The position numbers were made by a program, and so were the translations under genes. Below, in pieces: positions 14,150 through 21,148 of a DNA stretch of 26,494 bases. The notes beneath the pieces were generated by a model that was not told the DNA's origin, made no database searches, and was given only the letters and a program-made list of their open reading frames with translations. Source of the DNA: JANOGU01 sp964499865 (lineage in GTDB: Bacteria; Pseudomonadota; Alphaproteobacteria; Rhodobacterales; Rhodobacteraceae); contig CAZCPY010000035.1 in assembly GCA_964499865.1 (NCBI GenBank), forward strand, positions 1 to 26,494, read 5' to 3'. How positions within the stretch are numbered: position 1 is the first letter of the stretch; every line of letters starts with the position of its first letter.

Positions 14150-14168
14150 ATGGCGGCCGGACCGCCAT
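14150..14168. promoter_or_regulatory. Short inverted repeat upstream of the PepSY/b561/LuxR unit
   Basis: ATGGCGG and CCGCCAT flank a 5-base centre, a perfect 7-bp dyad about 56 bases upstream of the PepSY start. It could be an operator, perhaps for the LuxR-type protein of the same unit, but no match to a known site is claimed. Confidence 0.3.
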
Positions 14169-14234
14169 ACGGAAATTGGACCCGGGTTGGCTCCGCTCGA
14201 GGTTTAGACGGCGGGAAGACCCTATGTCCGCGGT

Positions 14235-14702
14235 TTAGGCGGCCGGATAGCGGGTGAAGGTCGAACCGCGGCCGTCGCGGCCGATCAGGATCACGTCATA
14301 GGCCTCGCGTTCCGCCTCCGGGCCCATGCCCGGAGATCCGAAGGGCATCCCCGGGACCGACAGCCCGATCGCGTCGGGCGCTTCTGCCAGAAGGCGGCGG
14401 ATGTCGGCGGCGGGAACATGGCCTTCGATGGTGTAGGCGCCGGTCACGCCGGTGTGGCACGAGACCAGTTGGTCCGGGATGCCCCGCTCGCGCTTGAAGG
14501 CCGCAAGGTCGTCGAGGCCGCGTTCCTCGAAGGTGACGAGAAAGCCGCTGTCGCGCAGATGGCCGATCCAGCCGTTGCAGCACGGGCAGCCGGGGTCCTT
14601 GACGACGTGGATCGCCGCATCGCTTTCGGCGCGAAGCCCGGTCGCGCCGAAGCCGACCAGAAGCGAACCCATGGAAAGCAGCGTCCGCCGGCCGATGGTC
14701 AT
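14235..14702 (-). CDS. DUF411 periplasmic metal-binding protein (CopG-like)
   Basis: A 155-residue exported protein. The signal region GRRTLLSMGSLLVGFGATG is Tat-like. The DUF411 domain follows: VVKDPGCPCCNGW (cysteines 39, 41, 42), VSCHTGVTGAYTIEGHVPA with a third conserved Cys/His site, and the end motif GMPFGSPGM. DUF411 proteins such as CopG are linked to copper resistance and have a thioredoxin-like fold that binds copper through these cysteines. The start 14702 has GGAG close upstream (GGCGGAGACC). It lies 97 bases after the lipoprotein gene on the same strand and before the PepSY unit. Confidence 0.9.
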   Translation of the reverse strand: MTIGRRTLLSMGSLLVGFGATGLRAESDAAIHVVKDPGCPCCNGWIGHLRDSGFLVTFEERGLDDLAAFKRERGIPDQLVSCHTGVTGAYTIEGHVPAADIRRLLAEAPDAIGLSVPGMPFGSPGMGPEAEREAYDVILIGRDGRGSTFTRYPAA

Positions 14703-14799
14703 GGTCTCCGCCCCCCCTGGCACCCCGGATGCAAGCATACCCGGCCCGAACCTCCGCCGAAAGCGCAGAGTGCCGCCGGGCCGCGTGTTCAGCGAAACA

Positions 14800-15411
14800 C
14801 TATTCAAGCCGCGGATCGCCGGCCTGCACCAGCAGCACGCCATAGTTCTTGTCGGCATCATCGTCGCTGATCCGGCGGGTCTTGACCCCCGGAAGCTCCG
14901 CAAACGCCTGCATCATCCGCTTGGGGAACCAGGTCATCGGCAGGCTTTCGAAGCCGGGGACGCCATCGAGCACCCGCGACAGCGCGATGGTGCAGTTCGC
15001 CTTGGGCACGGCCCCATAGGCCATGGCCCGCTGCATGATGAGGTCGGCCACCTCGGGCGAAACCTCGACGGTCTGCTCGACCACGTCGTAGGTCTCGCGG
15101 GCATGATAGTCGATGTAGAAATCCACCATCTTGGGGGTGATGCCGAAATGCACGTCGTTGCGTTCCGGGATCCGGGGATGCCGCCAGGTTCCCGCCGGAT
15201 CGAACAGCACGCGCTGCGATCCGTTGATCAGCAACCCGGCATGCGCGCCGGCGCCGCTGCGCGTCGACAGCACGGTATAGAGCGTGACAGAGGTCGGCTC
15301 GGGGCTGACGTAGCGTGCCGCCGCCACCGCATCGTCCGGCGCCCAGATCGGTTCGGCACCGCAAGCGGAAAGGCCCAGCAGGGCCGCCAGGGCAAGAATC
15401 AGGTTGCGCAT
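14800..15411 (-). CDS. Lipoprotein with a possible permuted papain-like fold
   Basis: A 203-residue lipoprotein: the lipobox LSAC places the lipidated Cys at residue 17. The body has GAGAHAGLLINGSQRVLFDPAG, followed later by MAYGAVPKANCTIALSRVLDGVPGF. A His near the start of a strand and a Cys at the head of a helix in this order resemble permuted NlpC/P60 or DUF4105-type amidases, so a cell-wall or acyl-transfer role is possible. This is inference from motif layout. It has no clear copper feature and may be a bystander gene; the ribosome site is weak. Diverges from the multicopper oxidase unit. Confidence 0.72.
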   Translation of the reverse strand: MRNLILALAALLGLSACGAEPIWAPDDAVAAARYVSPEPTSVTLYTVLSTRSGAGAHAGLLINGSQRVLFDPAGTWRHPRIPERNDVHFGITPKMVDFYIDYHARETYDVVEQTVEVSPEVADLIMQRAMAYGAVPKANCTIALSRVLDGVPGFESLPMTWFPKRMMQAFAELPGVKTRRISDDDADKNYGVLLVQAGDPRLE

Positions 15412-15507
15412 CGGTCACCGTCCCGTCTGTCCGGCCATGATCCCAAGGATCGCGGCAAACCCCAGTAAACCCTGCGATACTCCGAACTCAAGAACAACAG
15501 GAGCGAC

Positions 15508-15600
15508 ATGAACGCCGCAGGCCCGGACCGTGACGTTGCGGTACGGACACCAAACTGTCAGATGACGGCGCGGCGTGTTCCTGATATCTCCGCGCCATGA
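15508..15600 (+). CDS. Possible 30-residue leader ORF ahead of the multicopper oxidase unit
   Basis: ATG 15508 follows AGGAG by 4 bases and opens a 30-codon frame with one Cys (TPNCQMTARR) that ends ISAP. Its TGA overlaps the ATG of the next small protein as ATGA, and that gene has no ribosome site of its own, so translation would be coupled. It is short enough to have arisen by chance; the ribosome site and exact overlap are the arguments for it. Confidence 0.4.
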   Translation: MNAAGPDRDVAVRTPNCQMTARRVPDISAP

Positions 15601-15953
15601 GAATCGGGGTTCTTCCCATCCGTGCGGTTGTTTTCGCGGCGTACCTGCTGGCCACGATCCTGCCGCTGTTCGCTGTCGCCGCCGGATTGCCGCAAACCGA
15701 CGTGCAGCATGCCCGCATGATGGCCGTGGCCGGGCACACGATGCCGATGCAGGACGCCGCGACGGGCGGCGACGACGCTTCGATGCAGCTTTGCCAGCAG
15801 CATTGCCTGCAGGCGGTCGCCGCCTTGCCGAGACAGGGTCTTGTGGCTGAAGAAGAGGTCATCTTGTCGGTCGCCGTCGTCGCCGCCGACAAGAGGCTTG
15901 CATCGGTCGCGCTTTCGCCGCCGGGGCCGCCTCCGAAGGTCGCAATGGTCTGA
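15597..15953 (+). CDS. Small secreted Cys/Pro-rich protein, CruR/DUF2946-like (third copy), ahead of the multicopper oxidase
   Basis: A 118-residue protein with an N-terminal hydrophobic segment (residues 8-29), a His/Met stretch (HARMMAVAGHTMPMQ), a CQQHC motif at 66-70 and a proline tail SPPGPPPKVAMV. Cys pair plus terminal PPP matches the plan of the two other small proteins in the window and of CruR-type copper-responsive upstream ORFs. It directly precedes the multicopper oxidase; between them lies a GC-rich hairpin. Its role may be cis-acting (nascent-chain sensing) in place of, or besides, a periplasmic function. Family assignment is by architecture only. Confidence 0.68.
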   Translation: MRIGVLPIRAVVFAAYLLATILPLFAVAAGLPQTDVQHARMMAVAGHTMPMQDAATGGDDASMQLCQQHCLQAVAALPRQGLVAEEEVILSVAVVAADKRLASVALSPPGPPPKVAMV

Positions 15954-15956
15954 TGC

Positions 15957-15981
15957 GCGTGCCCGGCTCCGGCCGGCACGC
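15957..15981 (+). promoter_or_regulatory. Hairpin between the small Cys/Pro protein and the multicopper oxidase
   Basis: GCGTGC(C)CGG pairs with CCGGCACGC around a short loop, with one bulged C. It lies 3 bases after the small-protein stop and ends 34 bases before the oxidase ATG, so it could act in termination or in masking of the downstream start. Confidence 0.45.
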
Positions 15982-16015
15982 GACCGTATCATTTCCGACA
16001 CTCAGGAGACTTCGC

Positions 16016-17542
16016 ATGGCTACCTTTTCCCGCCGCGGCTTTCTGGCCGCTTCTGCGGCTGCGGCTGCAACCTTCGCGCTTCCCGCCCGCGTCCGGGCGC
16101 AATCCGGGCGCCTGTCCCTGACCGCCACCACGCGCACCATCGACGTGCGCGGCAAGGCGGCCACCGTCTGGGGGCTTCTGGACGGCAACGGCAAGTCCGG
16201 CTTCGTTCTCGACCCGGGCCAACGGTTCGCGGTCGATCTGACGAACACGCTGACGGAACCGACGCTCATCCACTGGCACGGGCAGATCCCGCCGAATGCG
16301 CAGGACGGGGTTCCCGGCATTCCCATGCCGATGCTGGAGCCGGGGGAAACCCGCGCCTACGACTTTGCCGCACGGCCCGGCACGCACTGGATGCACGCCC
16401 ACATCGCCGAGCACGAGATGAGATTTCTCACGGCCCCGCTGATCGTGCGGCGGCCCGAGGATCTGGCGGCCGACCGGCAGGAGGTGACGCTTTTCCTGCA
16501 TGACTTTTCCTTCAAGCCGCCGGCCGAGGTTCTGGCCGAAATCAGCGGCGGCGCGTCGATGGCCGGCATGGACATGGGCAGCGGCGGCATGGGCGGCATG
16601 GGCCAGGGCGGCATGGCCGGCATGGACATGGGCAACATGGGCCAGGCCGGCATGGACATGAGCGCCATGGCCCAGGGCGGCATGGACATGAGCGCCATGG
16701 GCCAGGGCGGCATGGGCGGCATGGCGATCGACCTGAACGACTACAACTTCGACGCCTATCTTGTGAACGACCGCACGCTGGACGACCCCGAGGTGGTGCA
16801 GGTCGACAAGGGCGGCCGTGTGCTGCTGAGGATCATCAACGCGGCGGCGGCGACGGTGTTCTGGATCGACACGGGCAGCCTGCCCGGCCGTCTGGTCGCC
16901 GTCGACGGCGAACCGGTCCGGCCCCTGCCGGGGGCCCGCTTCGGCCTGGCCATGGGCCAGCGGCTGGACATCGAGGTGGACCTGCCCGGCGAAGGCGGGG
17001 CGTTCCCGATCCTCGCCCTGCGCGAGGGGGCAAGGGAACGGACCGGCCTGATCCTCGCCACCCCCGGCGCGACGGTGACGAAGATCGCCGACATGTCGGA
17101 CGCCGACAATCCGGTGTTCAGCGGCGATCTGGCGCAGGAGGCCGCCCTGCGTGCGGTGACCGCCCTGCCCGACCGCGCGCCGGTCTCGCAGCCGATGCTG
17201 ATGCTCGGCGGGTCGATGATGCCCTATGTCTGGACGATCAACGGACAGCCCTGGGGCACGCATATCCCGGTGACGGCAAAATCGGGCGAGCGGGTTGAGA
17301 TCACCTTTCACAACATGTCGATGATGGGGCATCCGATGCACCTGCACGGACACGCCTTCCAGGTGGTGGCTGTCGGCATGGAGCGGATCGCCGGGGCGGT
17401 GCGCGACACGGTGCATGTGCCGCCGATGGCCATGGTGACGGTCGCGGTCGATGCCGGCGAGGCTGCGCGCTGGATGCTGCACTGCCACCATATCCCGCAT
17501 CTCTGGGCCGGCATGATGACCGAGTTCGCCGTCTCGGCCTGA
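16016..17542 (+). CDS. Periplasmic multicopper oxidase with Met-rich insert (CopA/CueO/PcoA type)
   Basis: A 508-residue laccase-like enzyme that oxidises Cu(I) to the less toxic Cu(II) in the periplasm with O2 as acceptor. A Tat signal (SRRGFLAA) leads. All four copper-ligand motifs are seen: HWHG (86-89), HAH (127-129), HPMHLHGH (439-446) and HCHHIPHLWAGM (489-500), with Cys490 and Met500 as the type-1 copper ligands. A Met/Gly-rich insert (about 182-236) has some twenty methionines and resembles the Met-rich copper-binding segments of CueO and PcoA. ATG 16016 has AGGAG 7 bases upstream; an in-frame ATG at 15953 overlaps the small-protein stop but would bury the Tat signal. Confidence 0.95.
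   Translation: MATFSRRGFLAASAAAAATFALPARVRAQSGRLSLTATTRTIDVRGKAATVWGLLDGNGKSGFVLDPGQRFAVDLTNTLTEPTLIHWHGQIPPNAQDGVPGIPMPMLEPGETRAYDFAARPGTHWMHAHIAEHEMRFLTAPLIVRRPEDLAADRQEVTLFLHDFSFKPPAEVLAEISGGASMAGMDMGSGGMGGMGQGGMAGMDMGNMGQAGMDMSAMAQGGMDMSAMGQGGMGGMAIDLNDYNFDAYLVNDRTLDDPEVVQVDKGGRVLLRIINAAAATVFWIDTGSLPGRLVAVDGEPVRPLPGARFGLAMGQRLDIEVDLPGEGGAFPILALREGARERTGLILATPGATVTKIADMSDADNPVFSGDLAQEAALRAVTALPDRAPVSQPMLMLGGSMMPYVWTINGQPWGTHIPVTAKSGERVEITFHNMSMMGHPMHLHGHAFQVVAVGMERIAGAVRDTVHVPPMAMVTVAVDAGEAARWMLHCHHIPHLWAGMMTEFAVSA
16621..16710 (+). repeat. Three 30-bp tandem repeats coding the Met-rich segment of the multicopper oxidase
   Basis: Three in-frame 30-base units start at 16621, 16651 and 16681. 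The last two differ by a single base. Each codes a ten-residue MDMxxMxQxG unit. A longer degenerate copy lies just upstream (about 16567-16620). Confidence 0.85.
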
Positions 17543-17551
17543 CACAAGCCG

Positions 17552-17579
17552 GACCTGCGGCGCAGGCCGCAGGTCCGGG
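17552..17579 (+). terminator. GC-rich hairpin between the multicopper oxidase and TlpA-like genes
   Basis: GGACCTGCGGC pairs with GCCGCAGGTCC around a short CGCAG loop. It starts about 10 bases after the oxidase stop. No T run follows, so it may be a partial terminator or an mRNA stabiliser that sets relative levels of the two genes. Confidence 0.5.
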
Positions 17580-17602
17580 CCTTTCCTGCGAGGGATCGCT
17601 TC

Positions 17603-18124
17603 ATGCCCCATCGCATCGGACGCCGCGCCGTCCTGGGTGGCCTTGCGACGCCGTGGCTGGCTTTGCCGGCTTTCGCGCGCCCGCCGTTCCGGCTGCGGCG
17701 CGACCCGCAGCCGTTGCTTTCACCTCCGATCCTTGACGAGGCGGGAGAGACCCGCAAGCTTGACGACTTCACCGGACGGGTGATCCTGCTCAACATCTGG
17801 GCGACCTGGTGCCCGCCGTGCCGGGCAGAGATGCCCGCACTCGACAGACTGGAAGCGCGGCTTGGCGGCGCCGATTTCTCCGTGGTTCCGCTGTGCATCG
17901 ATGCCGAAGGCATCGCCAGAGGCCGCCAGTTCTACGACGAGATCGCCATCGTCAGCCTGCCGCTCTACTGGGCGGAACCGGTGCGCGTCCAGCTTGCGCT
18001 GACCTTCATCGGCCTGCCGACAACGCTGCTGATCGACCGGCAAGGCCGCGAGATCGGTCGCCTTCAGGGGCCGGCGGTCTGGGACAGCGATGCCGCGATC
18101 GGTCAGTTGAGCGGCCTGCTGTAG
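17603..18124 (+). CDS. TlpA-like thioredoxin-fold protein
   Basis: A 173-residue exported thiol oxidoreductase. Tat-like N-terminus (GRRAVLGGLATPWLALPAFA), then a TlpA-type domain with NIWATWCPPCRAEMPAL; active-site Cys70 and Cys73. FIGLPTTLLIDRQG holds the cis-proline loop. TlpA-like reductases keep apo-copper-site cysteines reduced, for example in SCO and CuA maturation. It follows the multicopper oxidase by 60 bases in the same direction and could maintain the oxidase Cys490 or the nearby SCO protein. The 17545-17600 stretch between contains a GC-rich inverted repeat (GGACCTGCGG with CCGCAGGTCC). Confidence 0.87.
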   Translation: MPHRIGRRAVLGGLATPWLALPAFARPPFRLRRDPQPLLSPPILDEAGETRKLDDFTGRVILLNIWATWCPPCRAEMPALDRLEARLGGADFSVVPLCIDAEGIARGRQFYDEIAIVSLPLYWAEPVRVQLALTFIGLPTTLLIDRQGREIGRLQGPAVWDSDAAIGQLSGLL

Positions 18125-18235
18125 GCGTCCTCGCGAATCGCTGTCCTTGCGATCGCGGGCGTCAGCACGCTGTCCTCCCCGCGCCGCCCGCCGCGCCCGG
18201 CCGGCGACTTCGCATGCCGGACCCGGGTCGCGCAT

Positions 18236-18446
18236 GCTGACCACTTCGACATCGACCGAGACCTCTCCCGCGCGGACGACGGTCGGCGTCACCGAGGCGC
18301 GATCACCTTCGGCCGGGGCCGCTGCCAGCCCCATTGGCATGCCGTGGTACTCCCCCCCGGGCGCAGGTTCCATGGTCGCGCCCGCCGGGGTAGGCAAGGG
18401 CGGCGGGGGCCAGCGGCGGCATCACGCCGGCAAGGGCCGGGCGCAT
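18236..18446 (-). pseudogene. Broken PCu(A)C copper chaperone behind SCO1
   Basis: On the minus strand an ATG at 18446 overlaps the SCO1 stop (TGATG) and opens a signal peptide (MRPALAGVMPPLAPAALA). The frame then shifts near 18395; the second frame reads GATMEPAPGGEYHGMPMGL, then AEGDRASVTPTVVRAGEVSVDVEVV, which follows the C-terminal half of the PCu(A)C family (GG-H-M-M-GL, then a final beta hairpin). The N-terminal half with the H(M)x10M copper site is missing. It is therefore a signal peptide joined to a frameshifted half domain. The rest of the 18125-18235 gap shows no gene. PCu(A)C normally pairs with SCO1 to build the CuA site of cytochrome oxidase. Confidence 0.68.
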
Positions 18447-19033
18447 CACAGTCTTGCCTTGATGTCGGCCAGGATTTCGGCGGCCGGGGTTCCGAAGGGG
18501 AACTGGCGCAGCCAGTCGCCCTCTGGCCCGATCAGATACAAGGCCGGGCTGTGCGCCATCGCATAGCCGTCCGGCGCGGCCGGATCTTCCTCGCGCTCAT
18601 GGAAGATCTTGAAGCTGTCGGCCGCCGCCTGTGTCGCAGCCTCGTCGCCGGCAAGGCCAAGGATCGCGGGGTGGAAGGCCTTCGTATAGTCGTCGATGCC
18701 GCGGCGCCGGTCGCGTTCGGGATCGACCGAGATGAAGATCGGCTGCACCTGCGCCGCATCGGCTCCGAGATCGTCCATGACCTGCGCAACCTCGGACAGG
18801 GTTGTCGGGCAGATATCCGGGCAGTTGGTGAAGCCGAAGAAGACCAGCATGAACCGTCCGCGGAATTCGTCGCTTGACCGGATTCGGCCATCGGCGTCAG
18901 CCAGGGCAAAGCCGGGCCGGAACGCCTGCTCTGCCGGAGCTTCGGTTCTGGACTTCCATTGCACCGCGCCAAAGGCAAGCGACGCGGCGATGGCAGCGAT
19001 CCACAATCCGATTTGAAGGCGGTTCAGGCGCAT
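18446..19033 (-). CDS. SCO1/SenC copper chaperone
   Basis: A 195-residue, membrane-anchored periplasmic thioredoxin-fold protein. One N-terminal helix (residues 7-25) is followed by a SCO domain with the copper motif CPDIC (Cys71, Cys75) and the ligand His161 in MAHSPALYLIGPEG. SCO proteins deliver copper to the CuA centre of cytochrome c oxidase or act as thiol-redox switches. It has its own MerR-type promoter upstream and a broken PCu(A)C gene coupled behind it, so copper delivery may now depend on SCO alone. Length is normal for the family. Confidence 0.93.
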   Translation of the reverse strand: MRLNRLQIGLWIAAIAASLAFGAVQWKSRTEAPAEQAFRPGFALADADGRIRSSDEFRGRFMLVFFGFTNCPDICPTTLSEVAQVMDDLGADAAQVQPIFISVDPERDRRRGIDDYTKAFHPAILGLAGDEAATQAAADSFKIFHEREEDPAAPDGYAMAHSPALYLIGPEGDWLRQFPFGTPAAEILADIKARL

Positions 19034-19063
19034 GAAGGGTCCGGGAACGCAGGCGTCGCACGC

Positions 19064-19094
19064 GTTCTAGAACCTCGGGCAACTGGAGGTTCAA
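19064..19094 (-). promoter_or_regulatory. MerR-family-type promoter of SCO1
   Basis: On the minus strand: TTGAAC (19089-19094), a 19-bp spacer and TAGAAC (19064-19069). The spacer carries ACCTC...GAGGT as a dyad. It lies 30 bases before the SCO1 start. The half-sites differ from those of copA, so the same or another MerR-type regulator may act. The rest of 19095-19226 shows no gene. Confidence 0.65.
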
Positions 19095-19226
19095 GCGACG
19101 ATGGCGCGGGATTTCCGGGGCAGGCGATCTTTCGCCGATCCACCGGCCATGATGAACCGGACCGACAAAGCCGAAGGGCACTCCGGCCCTGTCGAAGGCG
19201 CGAACACGCATGACTGAATGGCAACC

Positions 19227-20543
19227 TCAGCCCAGAAGGACGCTCGACAGCAGGTTCACGTTCAGCACGATGATGACTGCGGCGATCAGCCAGCACAGGA
19301 CCGTCAGCCAGCGCGGGGCCACCATCTCGCCCATCTTGGCGCGGCTCGCCGTGAACATGACCAGCGGCACGATGGCGAAGGGCAGCTGGAAGGACAGCAC
19401 GACCTGGCTCAGGATCAGAAGCTCGCCCACGCCATCGCTGCCATACAGCAGGATGACAAAGACCGCCGGGATGATGGCCAGCCCCCGGGTGATCATCCGC
19501 CGCGCCCAGGGCGCGATGCGCAGGTTGATGAATCCCTCCATCACGATCTGCCCGGCCATGGTGGCGGTGACGGTGGAGTTCAGCCCCGCGGAAAGCAGCG
19601 CCACCCCGAACAGGATCGGCGCGAGTGACGAGCCGAGCAGCGGCGCCAGCAAGAGATGCGCCTTGTCGATCTCGGCCACGTCATTCACGCCGGCGGTGTA
19701 GAAGGTCGCGGCGGCAAGGATCAGGATCGAGGCGTTGATCGTCAGCGCGAACATCAGCGCGATGGTGCTGTCCCAGGTCGCCAGCCGCAGCGCCTCGCGC
19801 TTGGACGCCAGGTCCAGCCTGTAGGCGCGGGTCTGCACGATGCCCGAGTGCAGGTAGAGGTTGTGCGGCATGACCGTGGCCCCGATGATGCCAAGCGCCA
19901 GGTAAAGCATCGTCGGATTGCCGATGATCTCGCGGCTGGGGGCGAACCCGGCGATCACCTCGCCCCAGACCGGGTCGGCCTGCGCGATCAGCACGACGAA
20001 ACAGGCGGCGATCAGCGTGATCAGAGAGATGATCAGCGCCTCGATCCAGCGGAAGCCCTTGTTCTGCAGCCACAGGATCAGGAACACGTCGGCAGCGGTG
20101 ATGAAGATGCCGATTTCCAGCGGGATGCCGAACAGCAGGTTCAGGCCGATCGCCGTGCCGATCACTTCGGCCAGGTCGGTGGCGATGATGGCAAGTTCGG
20201 CCAGGATCCACAGCGGGAAGGACATCCATTTCGGGAACGCATCGCGGCAGGCCTGCGCCAGATCCCGCCCCGAGGCGACAGCAAGGCGGGCGCACAGCGA
20301 TTGCAGCAGGATCGCCATGATGTTCGACAACAGCGCGACGAACAGGAGCGTGTAGCCAAACGCCGCCCCGCCCGCCAGCGAGGTCGCCCAGTTGCCGGGG
20401 TCCATGTAGCCGACCGCGACCAGATACCCCGGACCGATGAAGGCGAGGAACCGCCGGAACGGCGACCGGCCGGAAGGAACGGCGATCGAGCGGAAGACCT
20501 CGGACATCGAGGGGCTGGTCGACTCGCTTCGCCACGCATTCAT
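19227..20543 (-). CDS. mntH: Nramp-family manganese transporter
   Basis: A 438-residue inner-membrane importer of Mn(II) (and Fe(II)) driven by protons. About eleven membrane helices are seen. The metal-site motifs are present: DPGNW in helix 1 (after VAVGYM) and GATVMPHNLYLHS in helix 6. Start ATG 20543 has GTGAG shortly upstream; the open frame reaches 20585 and an internal Met lies at 20507, so the exact start is uncertain. It diverges from mntR, and the MntR-type palindrome lies between them. Manganese uptake supports resistance to copper and oxidative stress, but this unit is also a normal chromosomal pair. Confidence 0.95.
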   Translation of the reverse strand: MNAWRSESTSPSMSEVFRSIAVPSGRSPFRRFLAFIGPGYLVAVGYMDPGNWATSLAGGAAFGYTLLFVALLSNIMAILLQSLCARLAVASGRDLAQACRDAFPKWMSFPLWILAELAIIATDLAEVIGTAIGLNLLFGIPLEIGIFITAADVFLILWLQNKGFRWIEALIISLITLIAACFVVLIAQADPVWGEVIAGFAPSREIIGNPTMLYLALGIIGATVMPHNLYLHSGIVQTRAYRLDLASKREALRLATWDSTIALMFALTINASILILAAATFYTAGVNDVAEIDKAHLLLAPLLGSSLAPILFGVALLSAGLNSTVTATMAGQIVMEGFINLRIAPWARRMITRGLAIIPAVFVILLYGSDGVGELLILSQVVLSFQLPFAIVPLVMFTASRAKMGEMVAPRWLTVLCWLIAAVIIVLNVNLLSSVLLG

Positions 20544-20591
20544 GCTCACTTCAAGGCTCCCGGACCGCTGGCATAGTCGGCGCACATAATA

Positions 20592-20605
20592 TTAGCCTTG
20601 GCTAA
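20592..20605. promoter_or_regulatory. MntR-type operator between mntH and mntR
   Basis: TTAGCC-TT-GGCTAA, a perfect 14-bp palindrome, lies 49 bases before the mntH start and 53 bases before the mntR start. Shape and AT edges fit DtxR/MntR operators. Repression by Mn-bound MntR of both genes is the likely meaning. Confidence 0.8.
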
Positions 20606-20657
20606 CAAACTGCAAGGCGGCTTTACTTGTCAAGCCGGACTGTGTCAAGGATCAGGG

Positions 20658-21122
20658 ATGGAGACCGACAGCGACAGCCTGACCGATCCCTCCGACCCGG
20701 AGGCCAGACCCGTCACGCAGCGGGCCGAGGCGTTCCAGAGCGTGCGGGATGCCCGGCGGCTGGAACTGGCCGAGGACTATGTCGAGCTTGTCGCCGAACT
20801 GATCGAGAGTATCGGCGAGGCGCGACCGGTGGACATTGCGGCGCGGCTGGGCGTCACCGCGCCGACCGTCGCCAAGGCTCTGGACCGCCTCACCCGTGAC
20901 GGGCTGGTCACCCGCGCGCGCTATCGGTCGGTCTTCCTGACCGAGGCCGGGGTGGCACTGGCGGCAATCTGCCGCGAAAGGCATGAGGTCGTCGTGCGCT
21001 TCCTGGTCCGGCTTGGCCTCGATCCTGCCACGGCGGAAAAGGATGCCGAGGGCATCGAACACCACGTCAGCCCGGCGACGCTGGAGCTGTTCCGGGAGTT
21101 TGCCAACGGCTGTCGGCAATAG
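20658..21122 (+). CDS. mntR: Manganese-responsive DtxR-family regulator
   Basis: A 154-residue repressor. The winged helix-turn-helix (about 40-95: DYVELVAELIESIGEARPVDIAARLGVTAPTVAKALDRL) is followed by the dimerisation domain with ERHEVVVRFLVRLGL and the metal-binding region near EGIEHHVSPATL. This is the usual alphaproteobacterial MntR layout, including a polar N-terminal extension. ATG 20658 is preferred (AGG-rich sequence ahead); an in-frame ATG at 20598 lies inside the operator. It is divergent from mntH and should repress it when Mn(II) is sufficient. Confidence 0.92.
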   Translation: METDSDSLTDPSDPEARPVTQRAEAFQSVRDARRLELAEDYVELVAELIESIGEARPVDIAARLGVTAPTVAKALDRLTRDGLVTRARYRSVFLTEAGVALAAICRERHEVVVRFLVRLGLDPATAEKDAEGIEHHVSPATLELFREFANGCRQ

Positions 21123-21148
21123 CCGTCAAGCCTGGCAGACTGCCGCTG

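Noticed and set aside
15989..17611. Minus-strand open frame of 540 codons
   Set aside because: Shadow of the multicopper oxidase, whose four copper motifs are intact on the plus strand.
17720..18397. Minus-strand frame of 225 codons taken as one gene
   Set aside because: Only the first about 54 codons resemble PCu(A)C; the rest is antisense to the TlpA-like gene. Kept only as a pseudogene fragment.
18959..19213. Small plus-strand frame over the SCO1 promoter
   Set aside because: It covers a MerR-type promoter, has no ribosome site and no recognisable protein.
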